Assembly (NCBI RefSeq): GCF_026626705.1
Contig: NZ_JAPNKC010000001.1
Location: 8,760,001 to 8,824,000, forward strand
Direction: 5' to 3'
Length of the DNA: 64,000 nucleotides
DNA from: Pyxidicoccus sp. MSG2
Lineage (GTDB): Bacteria; Myxococcota; Myxococcia; Myxococcales; Myxococcaceae
The position numbers and the translations under genes were made by a program. The notes under the pieces are model-generated. The model made no database searches. It was not told where the DNA came from and saw nothing but the letters and a program-made list of their open reading frames with translations. This document shows positions 7,474 through 15,227 of the stretch, piece after piece; the stretch's first letter is position 1, and the number at the start of each line of letters is the position of its first letter.

Positions 7474-9906
7474 CTAGCGCGTGGGGGTGTCGAACATGCG
7501 CCCCGGCGCCCGCACGGGAGGCGGACGGGCGGGCGGCACCACGGGGGACACCTCCAGGAGCAGGGTGCCCGTGTTGTCGGCCAGGTGGTCGTCCGGGAAG
7601 GCCAACTGGAGCCAGGACGCTCCCCGCAGGCGCACCGGCTGCCCCACCTCCAGCAACTCCAGGACGCCGGGGGCGGACTCGGGGCCTTCGCCCGTGCCGT
7701 GGAGGCCGAGCACCCGGCCCACCGGGCCGCCCTCGTAGCCCCGGGTGCGCGCGGGCTCGGGGCTGTCGCGCAGCACCACTTCATAGGTGGTGTCCGGGTC
7801 CAACTGGCGCAGCAGGAAGCGGTCCGTGCGCGACAGCTTCAGGGCGTGCGTGCGCGCATCCAGCCGGACGATGGTGACGGTGCCGCTGTCCCGCTCGCGC
7901 ACCCGCACCTGGAGGGAGCCATGGTTGTCCTCCTTCCGCGCGTCCAGCAGGAAGACGTAGAGCATGGAGGCGTTGTGCACCAGCCGCTCCTCGGGGCCGA
8001 CGAGGCCGAAGGACTCGTGCGCGGGGAGCTGCTCGGTGCCCTCCAGGAAGTAGCCGGCCTGCTCCACCGTCGCGGGGCCGCCCGTGGACAGGCGCCCCTC
8101 CACGCGCACGGCGTAGGTCCGCGCCGGGTTCAGCTTCACCTCCGCCGCGGACTCGAAGGGGACGCGGAAGGCGTGTCCCACGGCGGACAGGGTGACCCGA
8201 CTCACGGGCATGGTGGCCTCCTGCGGCGGCGGGGCGCGGACGGACTTCGACGCCGTCCCTCCCTGCGCCCTCGGGCGGAGGCGGGCATGGACGGCCAGGG
8301 TGGTGCCGCGCTCGGCTCGCACCATCTGGCTCCACGGCACCATGCCCGTCACGTGCACCTCCAGGAGGTGCTCGCCGTCGGCGGGCAGGTGGGTGATGAG
8401 GGCGGGGGTGCGCGAGGCCAGGGGGCGGCCGTCCACGCGGATGGTGGCGCCCGGCGGCGTGGAGCTCAGCTCCACCGAGAAGGTGCCCGTGTTGCCCATC
8501 TGAATCATCACCGCCATGGCGACCAGGACCAGGGCCACCGGCGCCCCCAGCACCACGCCGCGCGGCAGGCCGGGGCCCCTCGACGGGGACGGCGCCAGGG
8601 CCTTTTCCGGCGCGGGGCCCCCGTTGGGGACGAGCGCGAGGGGGATGCGCCCGGTGGCGTAGACGGAGTGCTCGGAGGGGGCCGGGTCCAGGCTGATGGG
8701 CTGCGTGGTGGGGCCGGGCTCGCGCGCGTCCTGCGCGGAGGGGGGCCCCAGGGTGATGGGCTGGGTGGTGCGGTCGCCCGTGCCCGGCGCCTCGGGGAGC
8801 GGGGGCGCCTCGCGCAGGTAGGCGGGCTCGCGCGAGCCGCGGCGCTCGGCGGGGCCCTGCGTCCAGCGGGTCAGCTGCGCCAGGAACTCGCGCGGCAGCA
8901 GCACCGGGCGGCCGTCCTCCACCAGCTCGGCCTCGAAGAGGAAGCCCATGAAGTGGGCCCGGGCCCGGGGAGAGACGTCCGGCGCGGCGGTGTGGAGGTA
9001 GCGGGTGAGGGCCTCCGCGAAGGCCTCGGCGGTGGGGTAGCGCTGCTCACGCTCCACGGCCAGGGCGGTGAGGAGGATGCGCTCCAGCGCGGGAGGCAGG
9101 TCCGGGTTGAGGTCCCTGGGGCGCGGGAAGTCGCCCATGGCGACCTTGCGCAGCACGTCCGTCATCTTCCCCTCGAAGGGGAGCCGGCCGCACAGCATCT
9201 CGTAGAGGACGACGCCGGCGGCGAAGACGTCCGTGCGCGCGTCCAGCTCACGGCCGCGGGCCTGCTCCGGGGCGAAGTAGGCGTACTTGCCCATGACCTC
9301 GCCGTCCTCGGCCTCGTTGCGGCCGGCGAGCCGGGCCTTCGCGATGCCGAAGTCCACCAGCTTCACCTGGCCCTCGTAGCCGAGGAGCACGTTCTGCGGG
9401 CTGACGTCCCGGTGGACGATGTGGAGCGGGCGCCCGCGCTCGTCCAGGCGGGTGTGCGCGTAGGCCAGTCCCTCCAGCACCTCCACCGCGATGAGCAGCG
9501 CCAGGGGCTGCGGCAGGGTGTACAGCCCCTTCTCCCTCGCGCGCCGGAGCACGCGCGACAGCGGCTGGCCGTCCACGAACTCCATGGCGATGAAGTACTG
9601 GCCGTCCACCTCGCCGAAGTCGAAGACCTGGGCGATGTTGCCGTGGCTCAGCCCCGCGGCGATGCGCGCCTCGTTGACGAACATGGACACGAAGGCGGTG
9701 TTGCCCGCGTAGCCGGGGAGGATTTTCTTGATGACCACGGGCTTGGTGACGCCCGCCACGGCGGTCATCCGGGCGCGGTAGATCTCCGCCATCCCGCCCG
9801 TCGCGATGCGCTCGAGCAGCTTGTACTTGCCGAAATGGAGCCCTTCGGAAGGCTGCTGCACGTTCGTTCCGGCTCCTTCGGGCGTACCGGGCCGTAGCAC
9901 CTGCAT
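7474..9906 (-). CDS. Transmembrane Ser/Thr protein kinase with PEGA domain
   Basis: An 810-residue receptor-like Hanks-type kinase. The kinase domain spans about residues 26-295: Gly-loop ERIATGGMAEIYRA, ATP-binding Lys in VVIKKI, catalytic loop HRDVSPQN, metal-binding DFGIA, and an APE-like FAPEQARG. All catalytic residues are present, so it should be active. A Pro-rich linker with two TTQPI repeats follows, then one membrane helix near residue 465, a PEGA domain (VELSSTPPGATIRVDGRPL) and about 250 residues of beta-rich periplasmic sequence. The true start is the ATG at 9906 behind GGAGGG; the longer open frame upstream runs through the divergent gene and is not used. PEGA domains usually bind envelope components, so an envelope-sensing role is inferred. 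Confidence 0.93.
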   Translation of the reverse strand: MQVLRPGTPEGAGTNVQQPSEGLHFGKYKLLERIATGGMAEIYRARMTAVAGVTKPVVIKKILPGYAGNTAFVSMFVNEARIAAGLSHGNIAQVFDFGEVDGQYFIAMEFVDGQPLSRVLRRAREKGLYTLPQPLALLIAVEVLEGLAYAHTRLDERGRPLHIVHRDVSPQNVLLGYEGQVKLVDFGIAKARLAGRNEAEDGEVMGKYAYFAPEQARGRELDARTDVFAAGVVLYEMLCGRLPFEGKMTDVLRKVAMGDFPRPRDLNPDLPPALERILLTALAVEREQRYPTAEAFAEALTRYLHTAAPDVSPRARAHFMGFLFEAELVEDGRPVLLPREFLAQLTRWTQGPAERRGSREPAYLREAPPLPEAPGTGDRTTQPITLGPPSAQDAREPGPTTQPISLDPAPSEHSVYATGRIPLALVPNGGPAPEKALAPSPSRGPGLPRGVVLGAPVALVLVAMAVMIQMGNTGTFSVELSSTPPGATIRVDGRPLASRTPALITHLPADGEHLLEVHVTGMVPWSQMVRAERGTTLAVHARLRPRAQGGTASKSVRAPPPQEATMPVSRVTLSAVGHAFRVPFESAAEVKLNPARTYAVRVEGRLSTGGPATVEQAGYFLEGTEQLPAHESFGLVGPEERLVHNASMLYVFLLDARKEDNHGSLQVRVRERDSGTVTIVRLDARTHALKLSRTDRFLLRQLDPDTTYEVVLRDSPEPARTRGYEGGPVGRVLGLHGTGEGPESAPGVLELLEVGQPVRLRGASWLQLAFPDDHLADNTGTLLLEVSPVVPPARPPPVRAPGRMFDTPTR

Positions 9907-9985
9907 CTGCCCTCCACGCTGCCGTCGCGGAGTCTCGCGGCACGCTATCATGGGGTATGGCCAACACTGTAATAGGAAAATTCCG

Positions 9986-10999
9986 TTGAAACCGCTTATC
10001 TGCCCTTTAGGGCTGGTCGTACTCCTCGCTACATCCACCTCCGCGTCGGCGGAGCCGGCGGTCCTTTTGGCTCCCACGATTGGGAGGCCGGAGGGGGTAC
10101 TCCTCCAGGGCCGGGTGTTGAAAGAGGCACCTGCTGAGGGGAGCACCGCGTTGTCTCGGAATGTGAGACGGCTGACAGCAGCCAACTGGGAGGGCGCCCG
10201 GGTCGAGGTGTCCTTCCAGGGCGTGGTGGCGACGGTGAAAAGCGGCCATGACGGCGGCTTCGAGGTGAACCTGCGGCCGCTGGAGGGCCAGCGCTTCGCG
10301 GTGGGGACGGGCGAGGCGGAGGCGAAGGTGCCGGGGGCGGCGGCGAAGGCGCCGGTGGAGGTCATCCCGGATACGGCGCCGCTGCTGGTGGTCTCCGACT
10401 TCGACGACACCGTGGCGGTGACGAACGTGACGAGCCCGGTGAAGCTGGTGGAGTCGGCGTTGCTGAAGGACTCGGACACGCAGGCGGTGGTGCCGGGCAT
10501 GGCGGCGTTCTACGGGTGCCTCAAGAGCACGTCGGCGCCGGCCTTCGCCCTGGTGAGTGGCTCGCCCGTGCAGTACCTGCCGCGCATCCGGACCTTTCTG
10601 TCGCGCCATGGCTTTCCGGCGGGCTTCGGGCTGTACCTGAGGGACCTCGGCCCGGGGACGCTGTCCGGGTACAAGCAGCCCGCCATCCGCCGCCTGCTCC
10701 AGCAGTTCTCGCAGCCGGTGGTGCTGGTGGGGGACTCGGGGGAGAAGGACCCGGAGGTGTACGCGCAGATTCGCGACGAGTTCCCTGGACGCGTGAAGGC
10801 CATCTACATCCGCGACGCGGGGCGCACCGAGGACGCGAAGCGGTTCAAGGACATGGTGCTCTTCAAGGAGTCGGGGGATGCGGCCGCGCACGCCGCGGGG
10901 GCCGGGCTGGCGGATGCCGCCTGTGTGGCCAACGCGTTCCCGAAGGCCGTGCCCGTCGTCGCGCCCGCGGGCGCCACCGTGAAGCAGACACCTCCGTGA
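9986..10999 (+). CDS. Exported App1-like phosphatase (HAD superfamily, DUF2183)
   Basis: A 337-residue protein of the App1/DUF2183 family, related to yeast phosphatidate phosphatase App1. The HAD catalytic motif DxDxT is VSDFDDTVAV (Asp138, Asp140), with FALVSGSPVQYLPRI and VVLVGDSGEKDPEVY as the later conserved motifs. I start it at TTG 9986 because this gives a clean signal peptide (MKPLICPLGLVVLLATSTSA) with AGGA nine bases upstream. An ATG at 9950 is the alternative, but it overlaps a TATCAT sequence that may be the promoter -10 element. The product is predicted to act outside the cytoplasm, possibly on phospholipid or lipid phosphate; bacterial substrates are not established. It overlaps the next gene by GTGA and diverges from the kinase. 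Confidence 0.85.
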   Translation: MKPLICPLGLVVLLATSTSASAEPAVLLAPTIGRPEGVLLQGRVLKEAPAEGSTALSRNVRRLTAANWEGARVEVSFQGVVATVKSGHDGGFEVNLRPLEGQRFAVGTGEAEAKVPGAAAKAPVEVIPDTAPLLVVSDFDDTVAVTNVTSPVKLVESALLKDSDTQAVVPGMAAFYGCLKSTSAPAFALVSGSPVQYLPRIRTFLSRHGFPAGFGLYLRDLGPGTLSGYKQPAIRRLLQQFSQPVVLVGDSGEKDPEVYAQIRDEFPGRVKAIYIRDAGRTEDAKRFKDMVLFKESGDAAAHAAGAGLADAACVANAFPKAVPVVAPAGATVKQTPP

Positions 11000-11895
11000 C
11001 GAGCGGGGCATGGGCACGGAGGGCGTTGCTGCCCGGGCGGCGCGTTGGATCTCCACCGCGGTCCGTGGGGCTCGTCCGTGTCCTCGGTGCCATGCTGCTC
11101 GTCGCGGTGGGCACGGGCTGCCGCGACGAGAAGCCCGCCGAGCCGCTGCAGTCCCTGAAGCCGGAGCCGCTGCCGTCGCTCGCTTCGGGGAGTGGGGCGC
11201 CCGTCGGGGATGCGGGGGCCGTGGCGCGGGACGAGTCCGCGCCGTCCGTGGAGTTGGCGCCTGTCTACGGTGAGGCCGTGCCGGAGGAGGCGCTGCGACT
11301 CGAGCTGGCGGGAGAGCAGGTACGGCTGGGGCAGGAGTCCTTCGAGGCCGGGCGTCCCGCGGAGGCCGCGCGCCTGGCGGAGCGGGTGAAGGACCGCGAG
11401 GTGTTGCTGGTGCCGGACGCGGACACGTACCTGGTGCAGGTGTCCGAGTTGTTGAGGGTGCTGCGGGACTCGGCGAAGGCGGTGTGGCTGAAGCACCCGG
11501 ACGGGCCGGTGGCGTACCCCGTGGTGCTGCGCGACGAGGCGGGCTTCCGTGCGTGGCTCGAGGAGGTGGCGGCGGGGAAGCTGCGCATCATCCAGCGCTC
11601 GGATGGCTTCGAGCTGATGACCAGCGTGGGCAAGCTGCCCGGGCCGGATGCGAATGGCCCATCGGTGCCGGTGCGTGGAGGGCGGCAGGACCTGGCGACG
11701 CTGCGCCGGGCGCTCGGACTGCTGAAGCGGCGCTTCAAGACGTCGGAGGACATCTGCCTCGTGCCGTCGTTCGGCACCGAGGTGGCTCAGGCGGTGAGGG
11801 CGCTCGGTGCGGTGTACACGGCGAATGGTGAGCCGCTGTTCGAGACGCTGTGCCTCATCTACCCCACGCCGCGCGGGGTGAAGGACGGGGGCTGA
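10996..11895 (+). CDS. Putative lipoprotein of unknown function
   Basis: Up to 299 residues. The GTG at 10996 overlaps the stop of the App1-like gene, implying coupling. An alternative GTG at 11065 would give a more typical signal peptide, with MLLVAVGTGC as a possible lipobox; the -3 residue is not ideal. After the Cys there is a Pro/Ser/Glu-rich linker, then an alpha/beta region (DREVLLVPDADTYLVQVSEL, DEAGFRAWLEEVAAGKLRI, DICLVPSFGTEVAQAVRAL). I do not recognise a family. Cotranscription with the App1-like phosphatase suggests a shared envelope process. It converges on the next leftward gene with only 8 bp between stops. Confidence 0.7.
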   Translation: MTSGAWARRALLPGRRVGSPPRSVGLVRVLGAMLLVAVGTGCRDEKPAEPLQSLKPEPLPSLASGSGAPVGDAGAVARDESAPSVELAPVYGEAVPEEALRLELAGEQVRLGQESFEAGRPAEAARLAERVKDREVLLVPDADTYLVQVSELLRVLRDSAKAVWLKHPDGPVAYPVVLRDEAGFRAWLEEVAAGKLRIIQRSDGFELMTSVGKLPGPDANGPSVPVRGGRQDLATLRRALGLLKRRFKTSEDICLVPSFGTEVAQAVRALGAVYTANGEPLFETLCLIYPTPRGVKDGG

Positions 11896-11903
11896 GACGT
11901 GTG

Positions 11904-13256
11904 TCAGGGCAATTCGCCCACGCCCGCGAAGGCCGTCATCCACGCGGCTTCGTCGCGGGCCCGGGCCGCGTAGCACTCGTCCTGCAACGAAGGTAGGGGC
12001 CAGCGATAGCAGGCCGCCTTCTGCACGGCCTCCTCCCAGATGCCCAGCTCGACCCAGCGGTTGACGGCCTTCTCCATGTCCGGGACATGGTGCGTCAGCT
12101 CGGAGCTGAAATTCTGCAGACGCATTCCCCGGCTCATCTCCAGGCGCGAGCGCTGCTCGCGCAGGCGCGCGCCGATGTCCCAGAGCATCCTTCCCATCCA
12201 TCGCTGTTCGTCCTCGGAGAGGTGCGTCTTGGTGACGTCGGCGCGTTGGTGGAGGAGGAGACCGAGCGATATTCCCTGGGCCAGGATGACGAGCCGCCAC
12301 GCGTGATGGCCCGGCGCGAGAATCAGGCCGTCGAAGAGGGAGCGCATCTCCTGGAAGAAGGCTCCATTCGAGTGTTGCTTCCAGGCGGGAATCGCAGACA
12401 CCCGCTCGAGTGCCTCCAGGTCCGAGCGCTGGAAGGGCATGGTGGCGGTGCTGCCTTTCAGGAGCGAGAACAACGCGAGTTGCTGCGTCGGGGGTGAAGC
12501 GTCGGCGACCTTCTGGAGCCGCTTCTCCACGTCGTCGAGGAGGAGGGCCACGATATCGGGGTCAGTCTCGGGCGCGCTGAGCTGGGCCAGGAGCGCCATC
12601 AACAGCGGCACGGAGGTCGTGGCGGCAATCTGCTTCACGAGCCATAGGATGTTCGCCCTGCGCTTGCTCAGCGTGACGTCGAGTGCCACGAGCGCGAAGC
12701 GCTGTTCGTCGCTGGCCTGGTCCCAGTTTTGCTCGGGGACGCCGAGCAGGTACTCCATGCCCATGGCCTCGGGAAGGAGCGGGCTCTTGGAGAAGTCGGG
12801 CGTGCCGAGCGCCAGCCATGAATCGAAGAACGCATGTCTCCAGTCAGGAGCCTGGGGCCGGCGTTCCGTGAGCTCGAGCAGGAGCTTGGCTTCGGGTGTC
12901 CCTTTCAACCTCGGAACATCGAGGACGTTCCGTGCCGCGTCCCAGTTGCGCTCTTCCAGGTGGATGCCTGCGAGCAGCAGCAGGGCGGGGGCGTAGCCCC
13001 GGGATGCCTGAAGTGCCTCGGCTGCTTCCTTGCGAGCGTCGGGAGCGTTCGCGAAGCAGAAGGGGGCGGCCCGTTCGACGAGTGCTGCGGCCCGGGCATC
13101 GTCGTTTGCCTGCTCGCGCCACTTGAAGGTGGCCACGCCTCCACCCGCGAGGATGGGAGCGAGCCCGAGCGACCAATGCAACACGCGGCGGCGGGACCAC
13201 TTCCGCTCAGGCGCGGTCGCGTCGCGTGGCTCGGAGGGCACGCTGTCATTGTTCAC
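11904..13256 (-). CDS. Tat-like exported or anchored protein of unknown function
   Basis: About 450 residues with GTG 13256 as start; a longer frame begins at ATG 13334 but would overlap the divergent toxin-like gene. The N-terminus has a twin-arginine-like motif, KWSRRRVLHWSLGLAPILAG (residues 19-38), followed by a hydrophobic stretch, so export by Tat or membrane anchoring is predicted. The rest is almost entirely alpha-helical with repeat-like units (ARKEAAEALQASRGYAPALL, HLEERNWDAARNVLD) that suggest degenerate TPR-type helical pairs at residues 55-130. No catalytic motif is visible and no family is recognised. It is divergent from the nuclease/immunity pair, and its G+C content is slightly lower than that of the surrounding housekeeping genes. 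A link with the pair is possible but unproven. Confidence 0.7.
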   Translation of the reverse strand: MNNDSVPSEPRDATAPERKWSRRRVLHWSLGLAPILAGGGVATFKWREQANDDARAAALVERAAPFCFANAPDARKEAAEALQASRGYAPALLLLAGIHLEERNWDAARNVLDVPRLKGTPEAKLLLELTERRPQAPDWRHAFFDSWLALGTPDFSKSPLLPEAMGMEYLLGVPEQNWDQASDEQRFALVALDVTLSKRRANILWLVKQIAATTSVPLLMALLAQLSAPETDPDIVALLLDDVEKRLQKVADASPPTQQLALFSLLKGSTATMPFQRSDLEALERVSAIPAWKQHSNGAFFQEMRSLFDGLILAPGHHAWRLVILAQGISLGLLLHQRADVTKTHLSEDEQRWMGRMLWDIGARLREQRSRLEMSRGMRLQNFSSELTHHVPDMEKAVNRWVELGIWEEAVQKAACYRWPLPSLQDECYAARARDEAAWMTAFAGVGELP

Positions 13257-13313
13257 GGAGGGCTCAAGAGTAGAGACAAGGGAGGGACAGGTCGCGATGC
13301 TACCCTCGATTCG

Positions 13314-14156
13314 ATGATTCCCACCGTGAGACATGGCGTGGTGCTGCTGCTCCTGTCCCTGTTCCAGGGTGGGTGTCTGGCGGAGTCCTCACTGGATGGC
13401 GGAGAGCTGAAGTGCGGCCCTCGGGACCTCACGCCCGAGTGCTGTCTGAAGCGGAACCCCGGTGATTGGCAGAAATGTACCGGTGCTTCAGGTCCAGCCG
13501 AGGCGGGCATTTCCGTAGCCATGAAAATCGCGTCCGTGGGGGCTTCCGCTGCACTCGCGCTCCAGCCCATCATCGGTTCCGCCGAGCGCCGGGGCGTGGA
13601 ACTGGCTACGGACCTACGTTCCGATGTCGAAGCGGCCATCTTGAAGTGCGTGCGCAGGGTGGAGCGGCAAGGCAACGACAACTACTTCGATGGTGAGAGC
13701 CCGAGCCGGGAACAGTGCGCCGAGCTCAAGATGGAGGGGCAGACCTGGGCCATGTACCTGGGCGCCTTCAAGCACAGCCTGGCATGGGACTGCATCCACG
13801 AAGCCTTGAAGAAGCTGTTGCCCCATCGCTACCTGTTCGAGCCTCGTTTCCGGCTCAATGAGCGGACAGGGGAGTGGGAGTACCTCACCCCGAAGGCAGT
13901 GAATCAGACTGTGTCGAACCTGGGGTGGAAGGGACTGGAAGGCACCATTGCGCCGGACATCGTCATCATGGATGAGCGCGGCGTCATCATTCATGTCTAC
14001 GACATGAAGTTCCCATGCCCGGAGAGCAATGTGGCCAGTTGGCACCGCTACACCAAGGCCCCATGGGAACCGTTCCGGCAGGACGAAATCTACCTTGATG
14101 CACTCAAGGCAGAGCCCTGGCTTGTCTCTCCCAGAGAAGGCGTGAAACGGCGGTAG
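13314..14156 (+). CDS. Predicted lipoprotein nuclease toxin (VRR-NUC-like PD-(D/E)xK)
   Basis: A 280-residue protein with a type II-like signal peptide (VVLLLLSLFQGGC, Cys21) followed by a Cys-rich linker (PECC, residues 41-44; QKCTG). A second hydrophobic stretch (about 65-90) precedes the C-terminal domain. That domain has a PD-(D/E)xK layout: APDIVI with Asp215, fourteen residues, then VYDMKFPCP with Asp230 and Lys232. The KFPCP ending is typical of VRR-NUC-like effectors. The next gene, 15 bp away, is of the TsiV (DUF3396) immunity family, whose known partners are VRR-NUC toxins such as TseV. Lipoprotein toxins in myxobacteria (SitA) are transferred by TraA/TraB outer-membrane exchange, and this protein has that general design. 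Nuclease activity and transfer route are inferred. G+C is visibly lower than that of its neighbours, suggesting acquisition. Confidence 0.72.
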   Translation: MIPTVRHGVVLLLLSLFQGGCLAESSLDGGELKCGPRDLTPECCLKRNPGDWQKCTGASGPAEAGISVAMKIASVGASAALALQPIIGSAERRGVELATDLRSDVEAAILKCVRRVERQGNDNYFDGESPSREQCAELKMEGQTWAMYLGAFKHSLAWDCIHEALKKLLPHRYLFEPRFRLNERTGEWEYLTPKAVNQTVSNLGWKGLEGTIAPDIVIMDERGVIIHVYDMKFPCPESNVASWHRYTKAPWEPFRQDEIYLDALKAEPWLVSPREGVKRR

Positions 14157-14171
14157 GTCGAGGTCCCAAGA

Positions 14172-15062
14172 ATGCGTTACCCAAGACTGCGCTACGCGAA
14201 TCGCGAGGGCTTCCCAATCGCCAGTGATGTTGTGGTCATGTGCTTCTACCTTCAGCATGCCCACAATCGCATTGCACCCGTCGTCATGAGTGCGCTCGAC
14301 CTCTTTCGGGAGCGCACGAGTCCATATCGGCTCGATTGGAGCTTCGACGCCGAAGGACAATCCCACCCGCTCGATGATGCTGAATGGGAACGCATCCGCC
14401 AGCAGGTGTTGGAGACCAATGAGTCTGCGGTCGTTCATTTGTCGGGAGAGCCGCGTGTTGGTGGGCTCTATGTTGATTACAGAGGGTTGCGTTGCTACCC
14501 GCTGCCCTGGCCGGGACGAGAGCGCGATGTGAGCGCCTTGTTCCTGCTCCTGCCGACCGAGTACCTGGAGGAAAACGGCCCAGGTCGGATTCGAGAGTTG
14601 GCTCTCGACCTGGCTGAACAGTTCCCCTTCACCTCCGGATACGTTGACCTTGCTCTCGACGGAGGTGGCATGGATGGAGAGGCCGCCGCTCTCGTACGTA
14701 CGCGGTATCCCGGCATGCACATGACGTTCGGGTCCCCGGACATCCGCATGGACACCCACGTCGACGGCGTCCACTGGATGAACTTCCTCGGCCAACCCGT
14801 GCTCGGGAAACTCGGCGGCAGCTCCGCCCTTCGCGAGCGACTGACTCTCCCCGGAATCTCCATCCAGGAACTCACTGGCGACCGTGCCCTCATCACCCTG
14901 GGCGAAGCCCCGAACCCCGGCGACACAGAGACCGGAGAGACGCTCCCCCTCCACCGTGCGCTCGCCCGGCTCCTCGAGCCGTACCTCTACCGGAACACCC
15001 GGCCGCTCGGCCGGATGACTCCGGAGGACATGCGCCGCTGGGAGCGCCGCTTCCTGGACTGA
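14172..15062 (+). CDS. TsiV-type immunity protein (DUF3396)
   Basis: A 296-residue cytoplasmic protein without signal peptide or membrane helix. It matches the DUF3396/TsiV family of type VI immunity proteins by recall of conserved blocks: FYLQHAHNRIAPVVMSALDL near the N-terminus, FTSGYVDLALDGG in the middle, DTHVDGVHWMNFLGQPVLGK near residue 200, and ITLGEAPNPGD. TsiV proteins neutralise VRR-NUC nuclease effectors, which fits the predicted nuclease just upstream. The ATG at 14172 lies 15 bp after the toxin stop, so the pair is almost certainly one transcript. Base composition is odd: codons up to about 14,700 are relatively A+T-rich, whereas the last 300 bp return to the high-GC3 pattern of the chromosome. 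Confidence 0.82.
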   Translation: MRYPRLRYANREGFPIASDVVVMCFYLQHAHNRIAPVVMSALDLFRERTSPYRLDWSFDAEGQSHPLDDAEWERIRQQVLETNESAVVHLSGEPRVGGLYVDYRGLRCYPLPWPGRERDVSALFLLLPTEYLEENGPGRIRELALDLAEQFPFTSGYVDLALDGGGMDGEAAALVRTRYPGMHMTFGSPDIRMDTHVDGVHWMNFLGQPVLGKLGGSSALRERLTLPGISIQELTGDRALITLGEAPNPGDTETGETLPLHRALARLLEPYLYRNTRPLGRMTPEDMRRWERRFLD

Positions 15063-15227
15063 GCACTCCGGCGCGCCGCCGGCCCCGCCGTCGGACCTGC
15101 GCGTCCGCATGAAGCCAGCGGCCGTGGTTGCTACTACCTCCCTGTCCCGCCACACCCTAGATTGCCCGCGGCGGGAGCCTGCCCGCCCGGCGGAGGGACG
15201 TCCCTTCCGCGCACCTGGAGGTCGTTG

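Noticed and set aside
7585-9897. 770-codon + strand frame opposite the kinase
   Set aside because: Antisense shadow of a gene with all kinase motifs; no recognisable domain.
9907-10500. N-terminal extension of the kinase (frame open to 10500)
   Set aside because: The extension runs antisense through the App1-like gene and has Thr/Ser-rich shadow sequence. The ATG at 9906 has a ribosome-binding site and begins the normal N-terminus.
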